In this document: positions 22,289 through 33,903 of the stretch, piece by piece
How the letters are laid out: every line of letters begins with the position of its first letter
How positions within the stretch are numbered: position 1 is the first letter of the stretch
Assembly: GCA_013397865.1 (NCBI GenBank)
Contig: VZTI01005239.1
Coordinates: 356,300-420,299, forward strand
From: Struthidea cinerea
Taxonomy: Eukaryota > Chordata > Aves > Passeriformes > Corcoracidae
Direction of reading: 5' to 3'
DNA length: 64,000 nt
Made by a program: the position numbers and the translations under genes
Notes under the pieces: model-generated
What the model saw: only the letters and a program-made list of their open reading frames with translations
Databases searched by the model: none
Told to the model about the DNA's origin: nothing

Positions 22289-22790
22289 TGTGTGGAGCAC
22301 GCGGTGACCATCGGCTGCTCCCTCCCCCTCCCCGTTATGTTCAGATTTGGTTCTGTCTCTGGAAAGTTCCGTGTTCCTCGGTTGGTAATTGGCTCATGTT
22401 AACCCTCTGCTCCCCACATCTTCTCCCATTCGCCCTGGTCCCTTCTATCCCCCTTTGTAAGACCCCACACCTGATATTTTACTGGTTATTGTGTGTTCTC
22501 CCCGCCTGTTATGTAGGGGTATAAAAACCCCGCGCCCGCCTAAATCCAAGGGCTCTGCTCGTGATCTTTTGTTGGAACAAACCCTTCTCCGTTTCCCGAG
22601 AGAGTCGCTCCGCTCTTTCCCTCCTCCTCCAGGCAGCCTGCCGTCGGTGGGAAGGCGAACAGGAGCGGGTGCTCCGCCTGCCCTCCAGCGCTGCGGTCGG
22701 TGCCCGCCGCCTCCGCCCGCAGCCGGTGAGGCAGTGCCCGGTGCCCGGCAGCGAGCTGGCCGGCACAGCACCGCGGCAACTGCCGCGGCA
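22289..22790 (+). mobile_element. Solo LTR, CpG-rich, with TATA box
   Basis: About 500 bp with LTR architecture: a TATA box TATAAAAA at 22520-22527 after GGGG, then a CpG-dense downstream part (22528-22790), within TG...CA ends. The proposed ends give flanks CACTGC (22283-22288) and CACTGA (22791-22796), a 6-bp duplication with one mismatch, as class II (ERVK) elements make. No internal retroviral sequence is adjacent, so it is a solo LTR. No clear AATAAA is visible (GGAACAAACC near 22575 is the closest). The many retained CpGs suggest a fairly recent insertion or absence of methylation. Ends are tentative; an alternative start is TG at 22338. Confidence 0.6.
22520..22527 (+). promoter_or_regulatory. 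TATA box of the LTR promoter
   Basis: TATAAAAA preceded by GGGG and followed by a GC-rich stretch with many CpGs, the usual layout of a retroviral LTR promoter. Transcription would start about 25-30 bp downstream, near 22550. Activity is inferred only. Confidence 0.5.
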
Positions 22791-22796
22791 CACTGA

Positions 22797-24331
22797 CAGA
22801 GTTATATCTGCAAAGGGATCAAATGGTAGATCAGATGAGGGAAAATACCCTCATATTTCCCTTCTTCAGGGAAACTTCAGGTTGTGGCAGGAGTGAAATC
22901 TTCTGTAGCACAGGGTCTGTAAAGAATGGACTTCAGCTCTCCATGGATGCCATGGGAAGGGAAGGTGATCTCCATGATTATCTGAGAGCAGAGGAGCTCT
23001 TCTCATTTGACACTCACGGAGGGAGGGTGGGAGAGGGCTCTGGCCAGGGAATGGGTCAGTAGTCTGAGGTCTGCAACATTTTGGCTCATTTAAGGATGTT
23101 GGACAAACCCAACTTGTGAGTGACTGGGACAAAAGCTGAGCAGCCCTCTGTGTCTCCCATGGAGAAACTGCTGGTGTCAAACCACAGCTCTTCTTCTCAC
23201 CTGTGGCCAGGCAGAGGGTTGATCCTACAAGCACAAAATTATGAAACAATTTAGAGTTGTCTCTGTATCTCAGTTTCTCTCAAAGACTCTACTGCCACAC
23301 AGGGTTTTAAGTTTTCAGAGCGGTCCTACCCTGCCCTGACTCAGTCCCACCCTGAGGATTTTCGAGCTTCACCTGACCCTGGGAAACAGCAAATGGGCTG
23401 CAGGCTTGATGTGGCTGCTCTTTCTGAGCCTTCCCTCGTTCCCGCTGCTCTGTTCTGCCCTCCCTTGCCTTCTCAGCCTCCTGCTTTAGCTTTCTGGGGG
23501 TTTCACAGTTGTCATTCCTCAAAATCCAAGATAGGATTGAACTAAAGCCTTGAGCTAACAGTGGAGTGCCAGGCTGGCATACATTTCTCTCCCAATTAAA
23601 ATGGATGAAAAGCTCAGGGAGAATATTCAGTGCGTCTGTATGGCTGGAATTTACACCACGAAATCTCCGTGCAGGTCCTCACCCCACGAATTGCCTTGGC
23701 TTTGCCTCACCTTTGCTCAAACAGCAGAAACTCATGAAATGCAAAGTCAGAGAGCTTTGAATGCTAAGCCACACGGAATATTTGTTCTTCAACCAGGCAA
23801 AACTTTTATATAATCAGGGTTCAGATGCAGGAGTTTGCTGGATTATGCTCTCTTTGCTGTGCACACTGTTCGCTCTTCCTAGGGCAGGCAGATCAGAAAG
23901 TTTGCTGGCTGAGCAATTCAGAGAGTGCCTAAAACACATCAGAATTAGGAGACGTTTTGCTTTATTGAAATCCTCCAAACTTCCTCTGTAGTCCAGTGTC
24001 ACCAACAAAAACAAAACAGGCAGATGAAGAACATGATCGTCACGACAAAATTCATTCCTTTCTGGAAGAAAGGAGGTCCCCTGCGTGTGCACACAATTGC
24101 ACCTCTTTGTAGATCACCTGCTGTGTGTTTTGGGGCTTCTACTCACTGCTTTGCCCTTCTCCCCAAGTTTGGGTTTTCCAGTCCAATAAGAACCACCAAA
24201 TTTACCTTCTGCACCTGGAACATGCAGACTCAGAGATACAGAAAAATAACCCTGAGAGCTGCCAAAAGATTTTTTTTTTTTCACTTTTGGAAGGCTTTGC
24301 CCTGGCAAATCAGTTCACTGTGTACCAAAGA
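22797..24331. other. No gene recognised
   Basis: The frame at 22866-23249 (minus, 127 codons) and others nearby lack motifs. A minus-strand donor-like site (CCACAG|GTGAGA, near 23197-23205 on plus) has no good partner. T11 run near 24271. Confidence 0.4.
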
Positions 24332-24527
24332 TAATTAGGGCATCTTATTTAAAACTTATGATCTAATTAGTGGCTTTAATGGTAGTTAATTACACAGAGA
24401 GCAACAAAGCAGTTATATTTCCTACCAGGCTTCTTCTCAGTCAAGGTGCAGGTACTTATCTGGGGCCATAAAGGAGAGTGGCTACCACACTTAACATCTA
24501 ATTATACAAAATTGTCCACAGTAATTA
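24332..24527. promoter_or_regulatory. Cluster of TAATTA homeodomain-type cores
   Basis: Five TAATTA cores in 196 bp: 24332, 24364, 24387, 24499 and 24522. TAATTA is the palindromic core bound by many homeodomain factors. The density is well above what base composition would give by my rough estimate. The layout suits a tissue-specific enhancer, but there is no evidence of activity or conservation from sequence alone. Confidence 0.3.
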
Positions 24528-27500
24528 TGAGCAATGTGATTTTATTTATCTGGCTTAATGACTGGGGCTATGCACAGTCTCTGACCTGGCACGGTGACAG
24601 GGAGGACAGAGAGAGGGAAAAGTGCCATCCCCCACGTGAACACTGTGGTGGAACTGCAGCCTCCTCATCCTGAGCACAAAGACAGGGCCTGGGCACAGCC
24701 CAGCAGTGTTCCTGAAGGTCTGGGGACCCTCTGATCCCAGGGATTCACGGGAGCCATGGATATACACGGTATGGACAAGGGAGTGCCTTTGCTGAGCCTC
24801 ACGAGATGCTCAGGATTGGCTTTCTCTTACCACAAGGAACCCACTGTTACCAGTGGGGATAAAAAGGACAATTCACCCTTTTATTCAGCAAAAGGGACAT
24901 TTTATTCCCACCGTCCACATCTTAAATCTTCCCCAGATATCATTCATTGCGAAATATTCTCTAGAAAATTTCAGGGCACCTCCAAAAACTCAGTGTCTGG
25001 TATAGAACCACTTTTCCCTCCCAGAGGGAAGCGGAGCAAGTGTTTTGGCTGACTTTAGACTATTCTTGCTCATTTTTAACCTGTGTGTGCATGGACATAA
25101 ACCCAGGTACACCTTAACCCTTCCTGGTGACTGTCGTGAAAGAAATCCGCCCTGTATTTCGAACAATCTCCATTATTTACAAATCCCACCAGAATGAGTA
25201 ACCAGTGTGTTAGCGCTTGAAGCCATAAATACAGGAATAGGTTATGAGGAGTAGGAATGAAATGTGGCTCTTTGGGTTTGTCCTTTTACCCCATAGGACC
25301 AGGTGAAAATGTGTTAGAGAGAGACGTGTTAGTGCTGTCCAAAAATCCAGCCAGCCTGTTACACTTCTTGAGACAATAAAAGTAATGAGTGCTTAAACAG
25401 GAGGCTGAGAGATTCTTCAGTTTATATCAGTGTCTTCTGTTGCCCAATCTCTGTCCTCTCATTAATTAATTACCCCTGATGAAAGGGGTACCTTTGAATT
25501 GTAAAGTTTAAAGTGATAGATATGATTTACATGCCAGAAAGACAGCTGGCCCTGTGCCCACAGCCTTGAAAAACAGCATTTTCAAATACTTTCACTTCAT
25601 AAAATTGCAGGCAGCCGCATGTACAGCTCTGCTTCTCAACTCATCCCCTCAGGACATTTCCATGTGATAGCAAATCACTCGTTCAGTGGCTCACTAAGAT
25701 TTTGAATTAGTAGTAAATACATTTTGACCTTATTTTTCTCCTGGTAATTGCTCTATTTATAGACAAGTCACTGATTGTCATGCTAATTTCTTCCATTTGA
25801 AAATTAGATTGGCTCCATCAGAAATAATGTGTGGTATATCCCATTTAAAAAAAGAAAAAAGCTGTCTCCTTTAAGAGTGGGTTTGCTCTTGTTCCCTTTT
25901 TAATGAAAGCTAGAAAAAAATACTCATTGGTGGAAAAAGCAATGATAACTTTCACTGACAAGTTAGGTCATTCTCCTTCTTTAGATATCAGTTCCCTGTA
26001 TTTTATACCTTTGTTTTCCATAAAGTATTTGAGCATCAGCTTAGAGAGGAATGGCCTGTCATAGTGAGATGTTTTATAGTCCTCACATAACACATCAAAT
26101 TATCTGTGGCCAGATTGAAAAATAGCCTGACTTTTCAGCATTCAGGGCCAGAGTTCAGAGCTGGACAAGGACAAGATTTTTTTTTTTTTATTCCTTTTCA
26201 GAAATGCAACCACTAGTCTACCTTACTTCCTTTGCTCCCTCCCTGAGCTCACAGCACAGGAGCATTTCGAGATGCCTGAGCGAGGAGTTCTCGACATACA
26301 GAGCACATCCACAGTGCTCTGCTCTCCTTTTCCATCAGCTGAGCACACCCCACACTCAGGGCACCTCTGCCCCGTGGCACTGAATCACCGACAGCTTGAT
26401 GGCCGCTGGCAGGGAGGTCTGGCTGTCGGTGACAGCCTGGTGGCCCCAGCTTCTATTTCTATTGACACAGCAGCCAGGCCAGCCATAAATCCGGGGGGGG
26501 TTTGTGCTGAGAGCCATCAAGTGGCCCCTGGGCTGAAGAGGGATGGAGGGACCTTTATGTCACCAGGGCTGCTCAGCGCCAGCATCGCGGGGAGGTGGCT
26601 CAGGTTGAGTCACCGCAGGTTTCGTGGTTCAGCACCACAGAGTAATTAACAGCAAGCAGTGAGCGTTCCAAAGCTTTGCTAAAATCGGGGCTGTTTATCA
26701 ATGTGTCAGCCTGGTGGCAGATTCAAGAAATCTAAATTTACCGGGCCACTGCTTCCCCCGTTCCTGGCTGCAGCCAGTGGATCTGCAGGACACGCTGTCC
26801 CAGCTGGGCATCTGGACCAAGCTGGGGAGGAGAACTGGATGAATGGGACCAGCTCCAGAGTTCAGGGCAGGGGAGGCTTTTTTACACCACAGCTGCTTAA
26901 TGACTTTTTCAATTGATTTCAGCAGTGCTGCTTTTCGATTACTGATTCCATCCCAGCCACTGGGCAGAAAAATGGGCTTACAAAAATTATAGACGGGAAA
27001 GAGGGGTAAAAAAAAATGCTCAAAAACTCAACAGCTTCCACAACGCAGTGACATTTGTCCAGATATTTTGTGCTGAATTAGGAAAAAAGAGAGAAATGGC
27101 AATTCCTCCCATCTCTCAGCCTGTGTTGGGAGGAGAGTGCGCATGTACTTCCTTGCTTTCAAGCCCCAGTTCATCCATGCTCATTGACCTGCTCCTTGGT
27201 TTGGAACCAGCTGCAGAAAGCAGCTGTCATCCCCTGTTACTCTGCCAGCCCTATTCTTAAGGCAGCCATCAAATCCTGGCACTGACTGAAGGCAATTCAA
27301 TTAGCTGTGACGGTCAAACAGAAACCGAGGGTCAATTGAAATCTCTTTTTTCCTCCTCCTGACCACCTCCTCTCTATTTACATCTTGATGCAAATGTCCA
27401 TCCCCATTTTGGAAGTTTTTGTGGGGTGAGGGTGGCAGAAGGAGGGTGCTTGCCCAGGAGACCCTTACTAGAGTGAGGAAAACAGGAGAAAAGAAGGGGA

Positions 27501-29349
27501 ATACACAGCAGGGATTGGGGTGTATCCTTCCTCAGTCCTGTTCAGCTCTTGTGCTGCCTCCTTAAGATGGAATGAGCTTGGGAAGTGGTGCCGTGTTGGA
27601 TGGCTTGTGACGTGCTTTGGCTAAACTGCACAGTAATGACGAAATCTCCCTCGGCTGTGCTGCTGCCAACCACAGCAGCCACCTCAGGCTTTTGTCAGGG
27701 CCTGGGGCTCATTCCCAGCACAGCCAGAGGAAGGAGGGACGGTGAGAGGAAGAGGAGGAAGGTGAGGAGGTAGAAGCAAGAGCAGGGCCATGGCACAGCT
27801 GCGTTCACACCCCCTCTTTGCAGCCAGCCCCCACAGCTCCTCTCTGGTGTGCAAATAGTGGTAAAAGTAACAGTCAAACTGGTAATACTGATAAATATTT
27901 AGTAGTTCTGGTGTCACGTCTCCCTCATTGCTACGGATTGAATGTCTGACACCGCTGACATCTGGTGCACGCTGAGCTGGAAGGGAGCACACACGGCCTC
28001 GCCTGGAGCAGGGGGAGCAGGCACCAGGGCACGGTGGGGGGACAGTCCCTTGGAGCCTGATGGCACCAGCTCAGCCACCTCCATCCCCCTGCAGAGCCTG
28101 GCTGGGGGTTGCACAGGGGCAGCTGCTGCCAGCACAGACCCATCTGCTTCGACTCAGAGAGGCCTCGCACAGAGAGCTCCAGTAAATCACCCTCAGGTGA
28201 TGGGAGCCCTCACCCCTCTGCGAGGGAATTCGTTACGAACCATCTGCACACAGGTACATCGGGTGCACCGTGGCCAGGATTGGTGGCTTTGGGGTCACTG
28301 TGGGCCTTCATTCTCTAGGGGTGCAGGGAATATTTGGCTCAGTGGGTTTATCACGGGACTGAAGATGGATTTCTGCCCTGGTGGGTTCTTCTGGACTAGT
28401 TCCAGGCTGCAGCGAGCCTTAGGGAGATTAAATGAGACTTGTGGTGATATTGTTGACCTCAGAATCCTCTCAGCCAGCCAGGTGGTTATAGCAGAGCAAA
28501 TGCAAGCTGCGCTTTTAAGGGATTGCTGGCAATTAAGTGAGCTGGACATTTCCTCCTAGCAGCTGGTAAGAATTCATCCATCTTTCCCCAGAAGACGAAT
28601 ACTTAAAATATTGCAGGAGTTTTCAGTTTTCCGTGCACTGATTCATTGTGATCAGTACAAAACTCAGGGTGCCCTGAGAAAGAGGAGCGTGGTTTACACA
28701 TTTTCATAGGCAATTTCAACTCTGAGACTGTGCAGCACAAGGTCTTGATACCATTCTCACTTCACAGAGAACCTGTGAGAAGGATTTCACTGGGCTCCAG
28801 AAAAGGCTGGCAGTAATGGATCTCGGTATGGAAGAACTAATGACCTTGAATAAGAAATGAATCAATGTGACACAAGGAGGAGAATCCAGCTCCACGCTCA
28901 CTGCTTTGCATGACCCAAGCCTTTGTGCAGCAGATGAGAAATGCCAAGGTAGCGGCCTAGCAATACATCACCCCCACTTCTGTGCTGCAGCAATCAGTCC
29001 TGCTCTGGGCAGGGTGGCCCAGGGACTCAGATCCCTGTTTCAGCAGCCTAAAGACCCTCCAGGATGCTATTTTTGTCCTGAGTACAAAACTGGTCTTAAA
29101 TAACTTTCCTATATTCTTTCAGCAAAAACATGAATTTCTTTCACTTTTTTTCCTTTCAACCTGTGCCTCTAAACACTCAGCTACACTCAAAGATGAGCGT
29201 GCCTCCCTCCTCCCCCGACCCAATCCAATCCTTGTCTCATTCACATTGCAAGGAACAGGTCATTAACGTTTGACAGTGACTCTTTTCCCTCTCTGTTGCT
29301 ACATTCAATTTTTTTTCTTTAGTTGAAACTTTACTACCCTATTTTTCAG
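24528..29349. other. No gene recognised; AT-rich 25.4-26.2 kb, GC-rich 26.4-28.6 kb
   Basis: The longest frame is 27942-28559 (plus, 205 codons, Met start). It begins in a GC-rich part and lacks any motif I recognise; a 205-codon frame can occur by chance in GC-rich avian DNA. The interval 25460-25830 is AT-rich with a regulatory look. A G8 run occurs near 26493 and a purine-rich A/G stretch at 27720-27780. No repeat family seen. Confidence 0.35.
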
Positions 29350-29478
29350 GCTACACAATGTGGAAGTTGGCAGAAAACCAGGCTCAGCTGGAATTCAGGC
29401 CTGACTTTTTGTGTGAATTTAAGAGGTGCCAGCGTTGGGGCCATGTATCATGCTCCCACATAGCCTGACACAAACAAG
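29350..29478 (+). other. Possible non-coding exon
   Basis: Acceptor CTATTTTTCAG ending at 29349 and a consensus donor AAG|GTAAGC at 29479 enclose 129 nt. All frames contain a stop before the donor, although one stays open until seven codons from the end. If real it is more likely a lncRNA or UTR exon than coding. Chance pairing of two good splice motifs is a fair alternative. Confidence 0.15.
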
Positions 29479-30969
29479 GTAAGCCTCAGTGGCAGTTGAG
29501 GACTCACTCAAATATTGTTTAAAGTCCTCAACAAGAAAAAAAAGAAAAGGAAAGGAAGACTGATGGTTTTAACTTCAGTGGGAAACGGTCTTCTGTCAAT
29601 ACTTCAACAAGTTGCTCAGCAGACACACTGAAAACTTGCATTGCTCCAGAAAGGCAGCACGTTCCCTGCTAAGCAGCTAATGAACTCCCGCGGTGTCAAG
29701 GCAGTAACCTCAGGGAGGTGCAAGGCAGATGCTGTAGCCATAAAATAGTATAAAGCAGTAAAACCTAGAAAATCTGGAGTTTATCTATGGAATTATGACT
29801 AATACTGTATTTTCTGAAAGAGAAGGGAGCAGGAACACTTTGGGACTGGCCTACAAACGGGTATCAGCAGTGTCTCCCATGGAAACATTGTTCATGGAGC
29901 ATTTTAGGAGCATAAGACTGAATAGTAACTCCGAGGTCAGCAAATAAATCTCATGTTCCAGCCTGTCTGTGATCATCGCTGTATCCAGCTCTGTCCCTCC
30001 TGACAAAGCACCACTGACCATCTCAGTTCTCAGGTGGTGTTCCTGCTCCGAGCAGATAACCAAACATTTCACAATTAGAAGCCTGTCAGATATTAAGGCA
30101 TAATTAAACGGACAGAAAGAGGGGAAAAGCCCTTTTGCCCATGAAACTTTGCAAGAGCAGTCACTGAAGTGCTTGTGGTACTTTTACTTTCTTGGCATCT
30201 ACTTGAAACAAAGGCAAAAGCTATCGCTGAGTGCGTGTTCACAGAGCAGCAGTAAAATAGGTCAGAAACGCAACTGGAACAAATGTGTTTGAATAAAAGA
30301 AAGCCAAGCAAACATCTCAGGTACTGGAACTGTGCAAACACAGCAAATAACATCAAGCTTCCCCTCAGGAGAAGAACAATATGCAGAAATCTTGATGCTT
30401 TTGTTCACTTAGTGCAGGGCCCAGCAGAGAATGGGAATGGCCGTGTCCTGCTGTTAAACACCATTTCATTCCTGAGGGAATCGGGTTCTGGGGCTGTGTG
30501 TGCACCTGGAAGGGACAGGGGGGAGGCAGTGGGGACATTTGGGACATTTGTCTTGTACGAGCTGAAGCAGCCCCGTGGCAGCTCTGGATTGGGCTGTATA
30601 AGAATTTCAGCAGGAAGCCATGGATTACTGAGGTGTGTTCTGTGATAGGTGGAGCTATGGTGTCACCATCCACTAAAAACCGAGGAAATCCCATATATTG
30701 TTTCCAGGGAATGACTTCTCATGGGTGCCTGGCTTGTGTCCTTGACACTGCTTCACTCTCCAAAGGCCACATCCCAGGTGTGGTCCCAGTGGCCACCTCC
30801 CACAATGGTCAAACCAGCCTCGTGTCCCCAAAAATGTGGGTGTTCGTGTAAGATGAGCCCCCAGCTATGGAAGCAACAGGCTTTTGTGTCTGAGAACCCA
30901 GTAAAATATCCCTTGTCCGAGCATTCTGGATTGCTTCTTTTGTTCTGAAAGAGGCATCATCTGCCCTTC
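29479..30969. other. No gene recognised
   Basis: Frames at 30283-30645 and 30498-30851 (120 and 117 codons) overlap in different frames without motifs. No element recognised before the CR1 copy. Confidence 0.4.
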
Positions 30970-31272
30970 ACAGAATCACAGGGTGGTTTGGGCTGGAAGG
31001 GACCTGAAAAACTATCTCATGCCACCCCCTGCCATGGGCAGGGACACCTTCCACTATTCCAGGGTGCTCCAAGGCCTGTCCAACCTGGCCTTGGACACTT
31101 CCAGGGATGAGGCAGCCACAACTCCTCTGGCCAGCACCTCACCACCTTACAGGGAAGAATTTCTGCCTAATACCCAATCTAAATTTATCCCCTCTCAGTC
31201 TGAAGCCATTTCCTCTTGTCCTTCCTGTACCACATCCTCACTGTTGGTCCTGTTCAAGGGGTTTGAAGGCTA
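30970..31272 (-). mobile_element. CR1 LINE, 3' end fragment (minus)
   Basis: Starts on plus with CACAGAATCACAGGGTGG and GGCTGGAAGGGACCTG, the reverse complement of the CR1 tail. It continues through GGGACACCTTCCACTATTCC (31039-31058), 'CAACCTGGCCTTGGACACTTCCAGGGATG' and 'AGGGAAGAATTTCTGCCTAAT' to about 31272. Typical 5'-truncated copy of about 300 bp with no reading frame of its own. Confidence 0.93.
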
Positions 31273-33408
31273 AACCATCACACTGATCTTTGTAAGCACC
31301 TTGGAAGTTCTATGTCACATGAAGATATTAAAAAAAAATACTCTGAACTGGATTTTTTTCTCCTTTTGTCCTCCAGTGAATGGCACCAGGAGCTGCTGGC
31401 CCTGCCTGGGAGGAGCAGAGCGGCCGAGGGGCTCCCGCTGAATCCTTGTCCCCGACTTCCTCCGCGCTCGCCGCCTTTCACTTATTGAATTAGAATAAAT
31501 TGGAACTTTCATAAAGGGTGATATAAATCATTATCTCAAGTTAGCAGATGCGGGCTCACCAGGCTAGAGCTCTGTTAATAACTCCTTCGGATTAGGGCTG
31601 ATTGGTACAATTTGAAACTTGTTTCTCTCAGCTTGATCAGTCTCGTTGTAACTGTGGCAATTATCCCATTTCACTTTCAATAGCTCAGCACAGAGGAATT
31701 GCTGCCTCCAATCCATCCCTCTATAATGAATCCAGCGTGATATGTTCAGTCCCGTGGACAAATATACCCTTAACTCCCCCCTACTCTGAAATAAGCATTA
31801 AAAAAATAAATCCTGTGTCCAAATGACACATAGGAATGTGTCTTTTAGGAAGTGAGATGCTGAGTGTCTGTGTAAACATCATTGAGGCATTTGGCCACAA
31901 AAAGCTTCTCTTCATTCTTACAGCATCATTTGCACTTTTTGGCAGTCTTCCTGCCTGGGAAATTAGATTAAAAAACAGTGGTTTATCCAAGCATTGAAGC
32001 TCCTTGAATAGATTCTGATGAATGTGTTACATGCTGAATTTGTGGGGTTTTGTTAAATAACTCATCTGGTGATATTTTTCTTTCTTTCTTTTTTTTTTTC
32101 CTCCAGGAGTCATTAATAAATGATGTAATGAGTGAGCACAGAATTCTCATAATAATATATTTGACAAGTATTTGCTTTCATTCCTTTATTTGACTCCAAC
32201 AACAAGGCTGGGTCTCAGTTTAACAGACTCATGAAGAGCACATCTAACTTTGACAATAGCTCCACAATAATTTCTTTTTAGAAAGACACTTGAACAAGTG
32301 TTTGCTTTAAGCCCACCTTTAGATATTACCTGAGATACCTTGCTGGACCACGGGCTTTGGCAGTGAGGTGGACCTTGTGTTTAAATCATTGCAGTGATGG
32401 TTTTCTTGCAGTTACCAGTTCTTCTGTTGGCTCTTTACAACCTTTCCATGTATATTAGGAGCACAAACTGCAAATGATTTCCATGTTTCCTGGGATCAGG
32501 AGCTGCACAAGTGTCTCTGAACCATCCCCAGCTCACAAGCTCTAAAAGTATTCCCTTCCCTTCCAACCATTGTTTGGTCTTTCTGCTTGTAAATTCTTTA
32601 AGCCAGGGCTGTTGCTCACTTCTTCTTCACACAGCACCTCATTCCATGTTTTATGAAGCCAATAAAATGCTAGAAATTAGAATACATGGACTGATTTGTC
32701 TCCCACTTCCAACACCAAAGCTGTGCGTCACTGATGCCCACGGAAACGTGCCAGCGAAAGCAACAGCGTGATCCCACCCAGCTTTAATTCCTAACCATGG
32801 GAATACCCATTTTGAATTCAGATCCAGTGCACATCTGTTCCTGAAGATTGTTTAGGGGTGCAGACTAAATAAATGCTGCTGTCCCAAAGTTTTGGAGGAG
32901 CATCCAATCCCTTCTCCCTGCTCTTGCCAGCTGCCTCCCGCTCAGCTTGGAGTGCTCAGCCTCTTGCAGGGGCTTGGACAGCTCTGAATCACACTGCTTC
33001 CAATATGTTTCTACTAAAAATAATAGTAGTAATTAATGCTCTTAGTTTTAGTGCTGCCATCTGCCTTGGTGCCAGCCACAATGGCTTTTTCCCTCTGTAT
33101 TCCCCATGCAGGAAGGAGGAGGAAAGCAAGGACAGAGGCAGCTGCTTGGGCTTTTCCCAGCACCTCTGTTTCAGCTGGCAGGGATTCTCCTGACAGGGAC
33201 AGGGAGAAGAGGGGGTTGTCTGGTCTTCCAGAGACAGCAAGAGGCACTGAACATCCCTAGAGCACAGATAACGGAGATCAAAGAGAGATGGATGGATGGA
33301 AGGAAGGGGGTTTCACACGAGGTGTAACCTCTCCTGAAGGTACAGAGGTAAATAGCCCAACCTCCTCAGGAGATGCCTTGAAGACAGGGAGCTCTATAGT
33401 GTATTTTC
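31273..33408. other. No gene recognised; AT-rich 31.49-31.83 and 32.0-32.3 kb
   Basis: 31490-31830 is moderately AT-rich with several ATTA/TAAT motifs and may be regulatory; 32075-32100 is a TTTC/T run. The frame at 32873-33193 (106 codons) has no motif. GGAT-type short tandem repeats occur at 33286-33300. No other repeat recognised. Confidence 0.35.
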
Positions 33409-33903
33409 ACAGAATCACAGAACCATTTAGGCTGGAAAAGACCTCCAACGTCATCGAGTCCAGCCTGAGACCAATCCCCACCTTGTCACCCAGCCCAGAG
33501 CACTGAGTGACACTGGCATTCTTTGGACACCTCCAGGGGTGGAGAATCCACCTCCTCCCTGGGCAGCCCCTTCCAATGTTTAATCACCCTTTCCATGAGG
33601 AAATTCCTCCTGGTGTCCACCCTGCCCCTCCCCTGGCCCAGCCTGAGGCCGTTCCCTCTCCTCCTGTCCCTGTTCCCTGGGAGCAGAGCCCGACCCCCCC
33701 CGGCTGCCCCCTCCTGTCAGGGAGTTGTGCAGAGCCACAGGGTCCCCCCTGAGCCTCCTTTTCTCCAGGCTGAGCCCCTTTCCCAGCTCCCTCAGCCGCT
33801 CCTGGGGCTCCAGCCCCTTCCCAGCTCCGTTCCCTGCCCTGGACACGCTCCAGCCCCTCAATGTCCTTCTCACAGAGAGGGGCCCAGAAGTGGACACAGT
33901 GCT
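33409..33903 (-). mobile_element. CR1 LINE, 3' end fragment (minus)
   Basis: The longest CR1 copy in the window, about 495 bp. On plus it opens with CACAGAATCACAGAACCA and TTTAGGCTGGAAAAGACC, then 'TGGACACCTCCAGGGGTGGAGAATCCACC', 'AGGAAATTCCTCCTGGTGTCCACC', 'CTCCTTTTCTCCAGGCTGAGCCC' and 'GGGGCCCAGAAGTGGACACAGTGC', the reverse complement of successive CR1 3' blocks. It is GC-rich and relatively well kept, so probably younger than its neighbours. The plus-strand frames of 182-195 codons across it are antisense artefacts. Truncated at about 33903. Confidence 0.93.

Noticed and set aside
22297..22307. GCACGCGGTGA, an 11-base match to microRNA miR-124
   Set aside because: The rest of the mature sequence and the complementary arm are missing, and the match lies at the start of an LTR.
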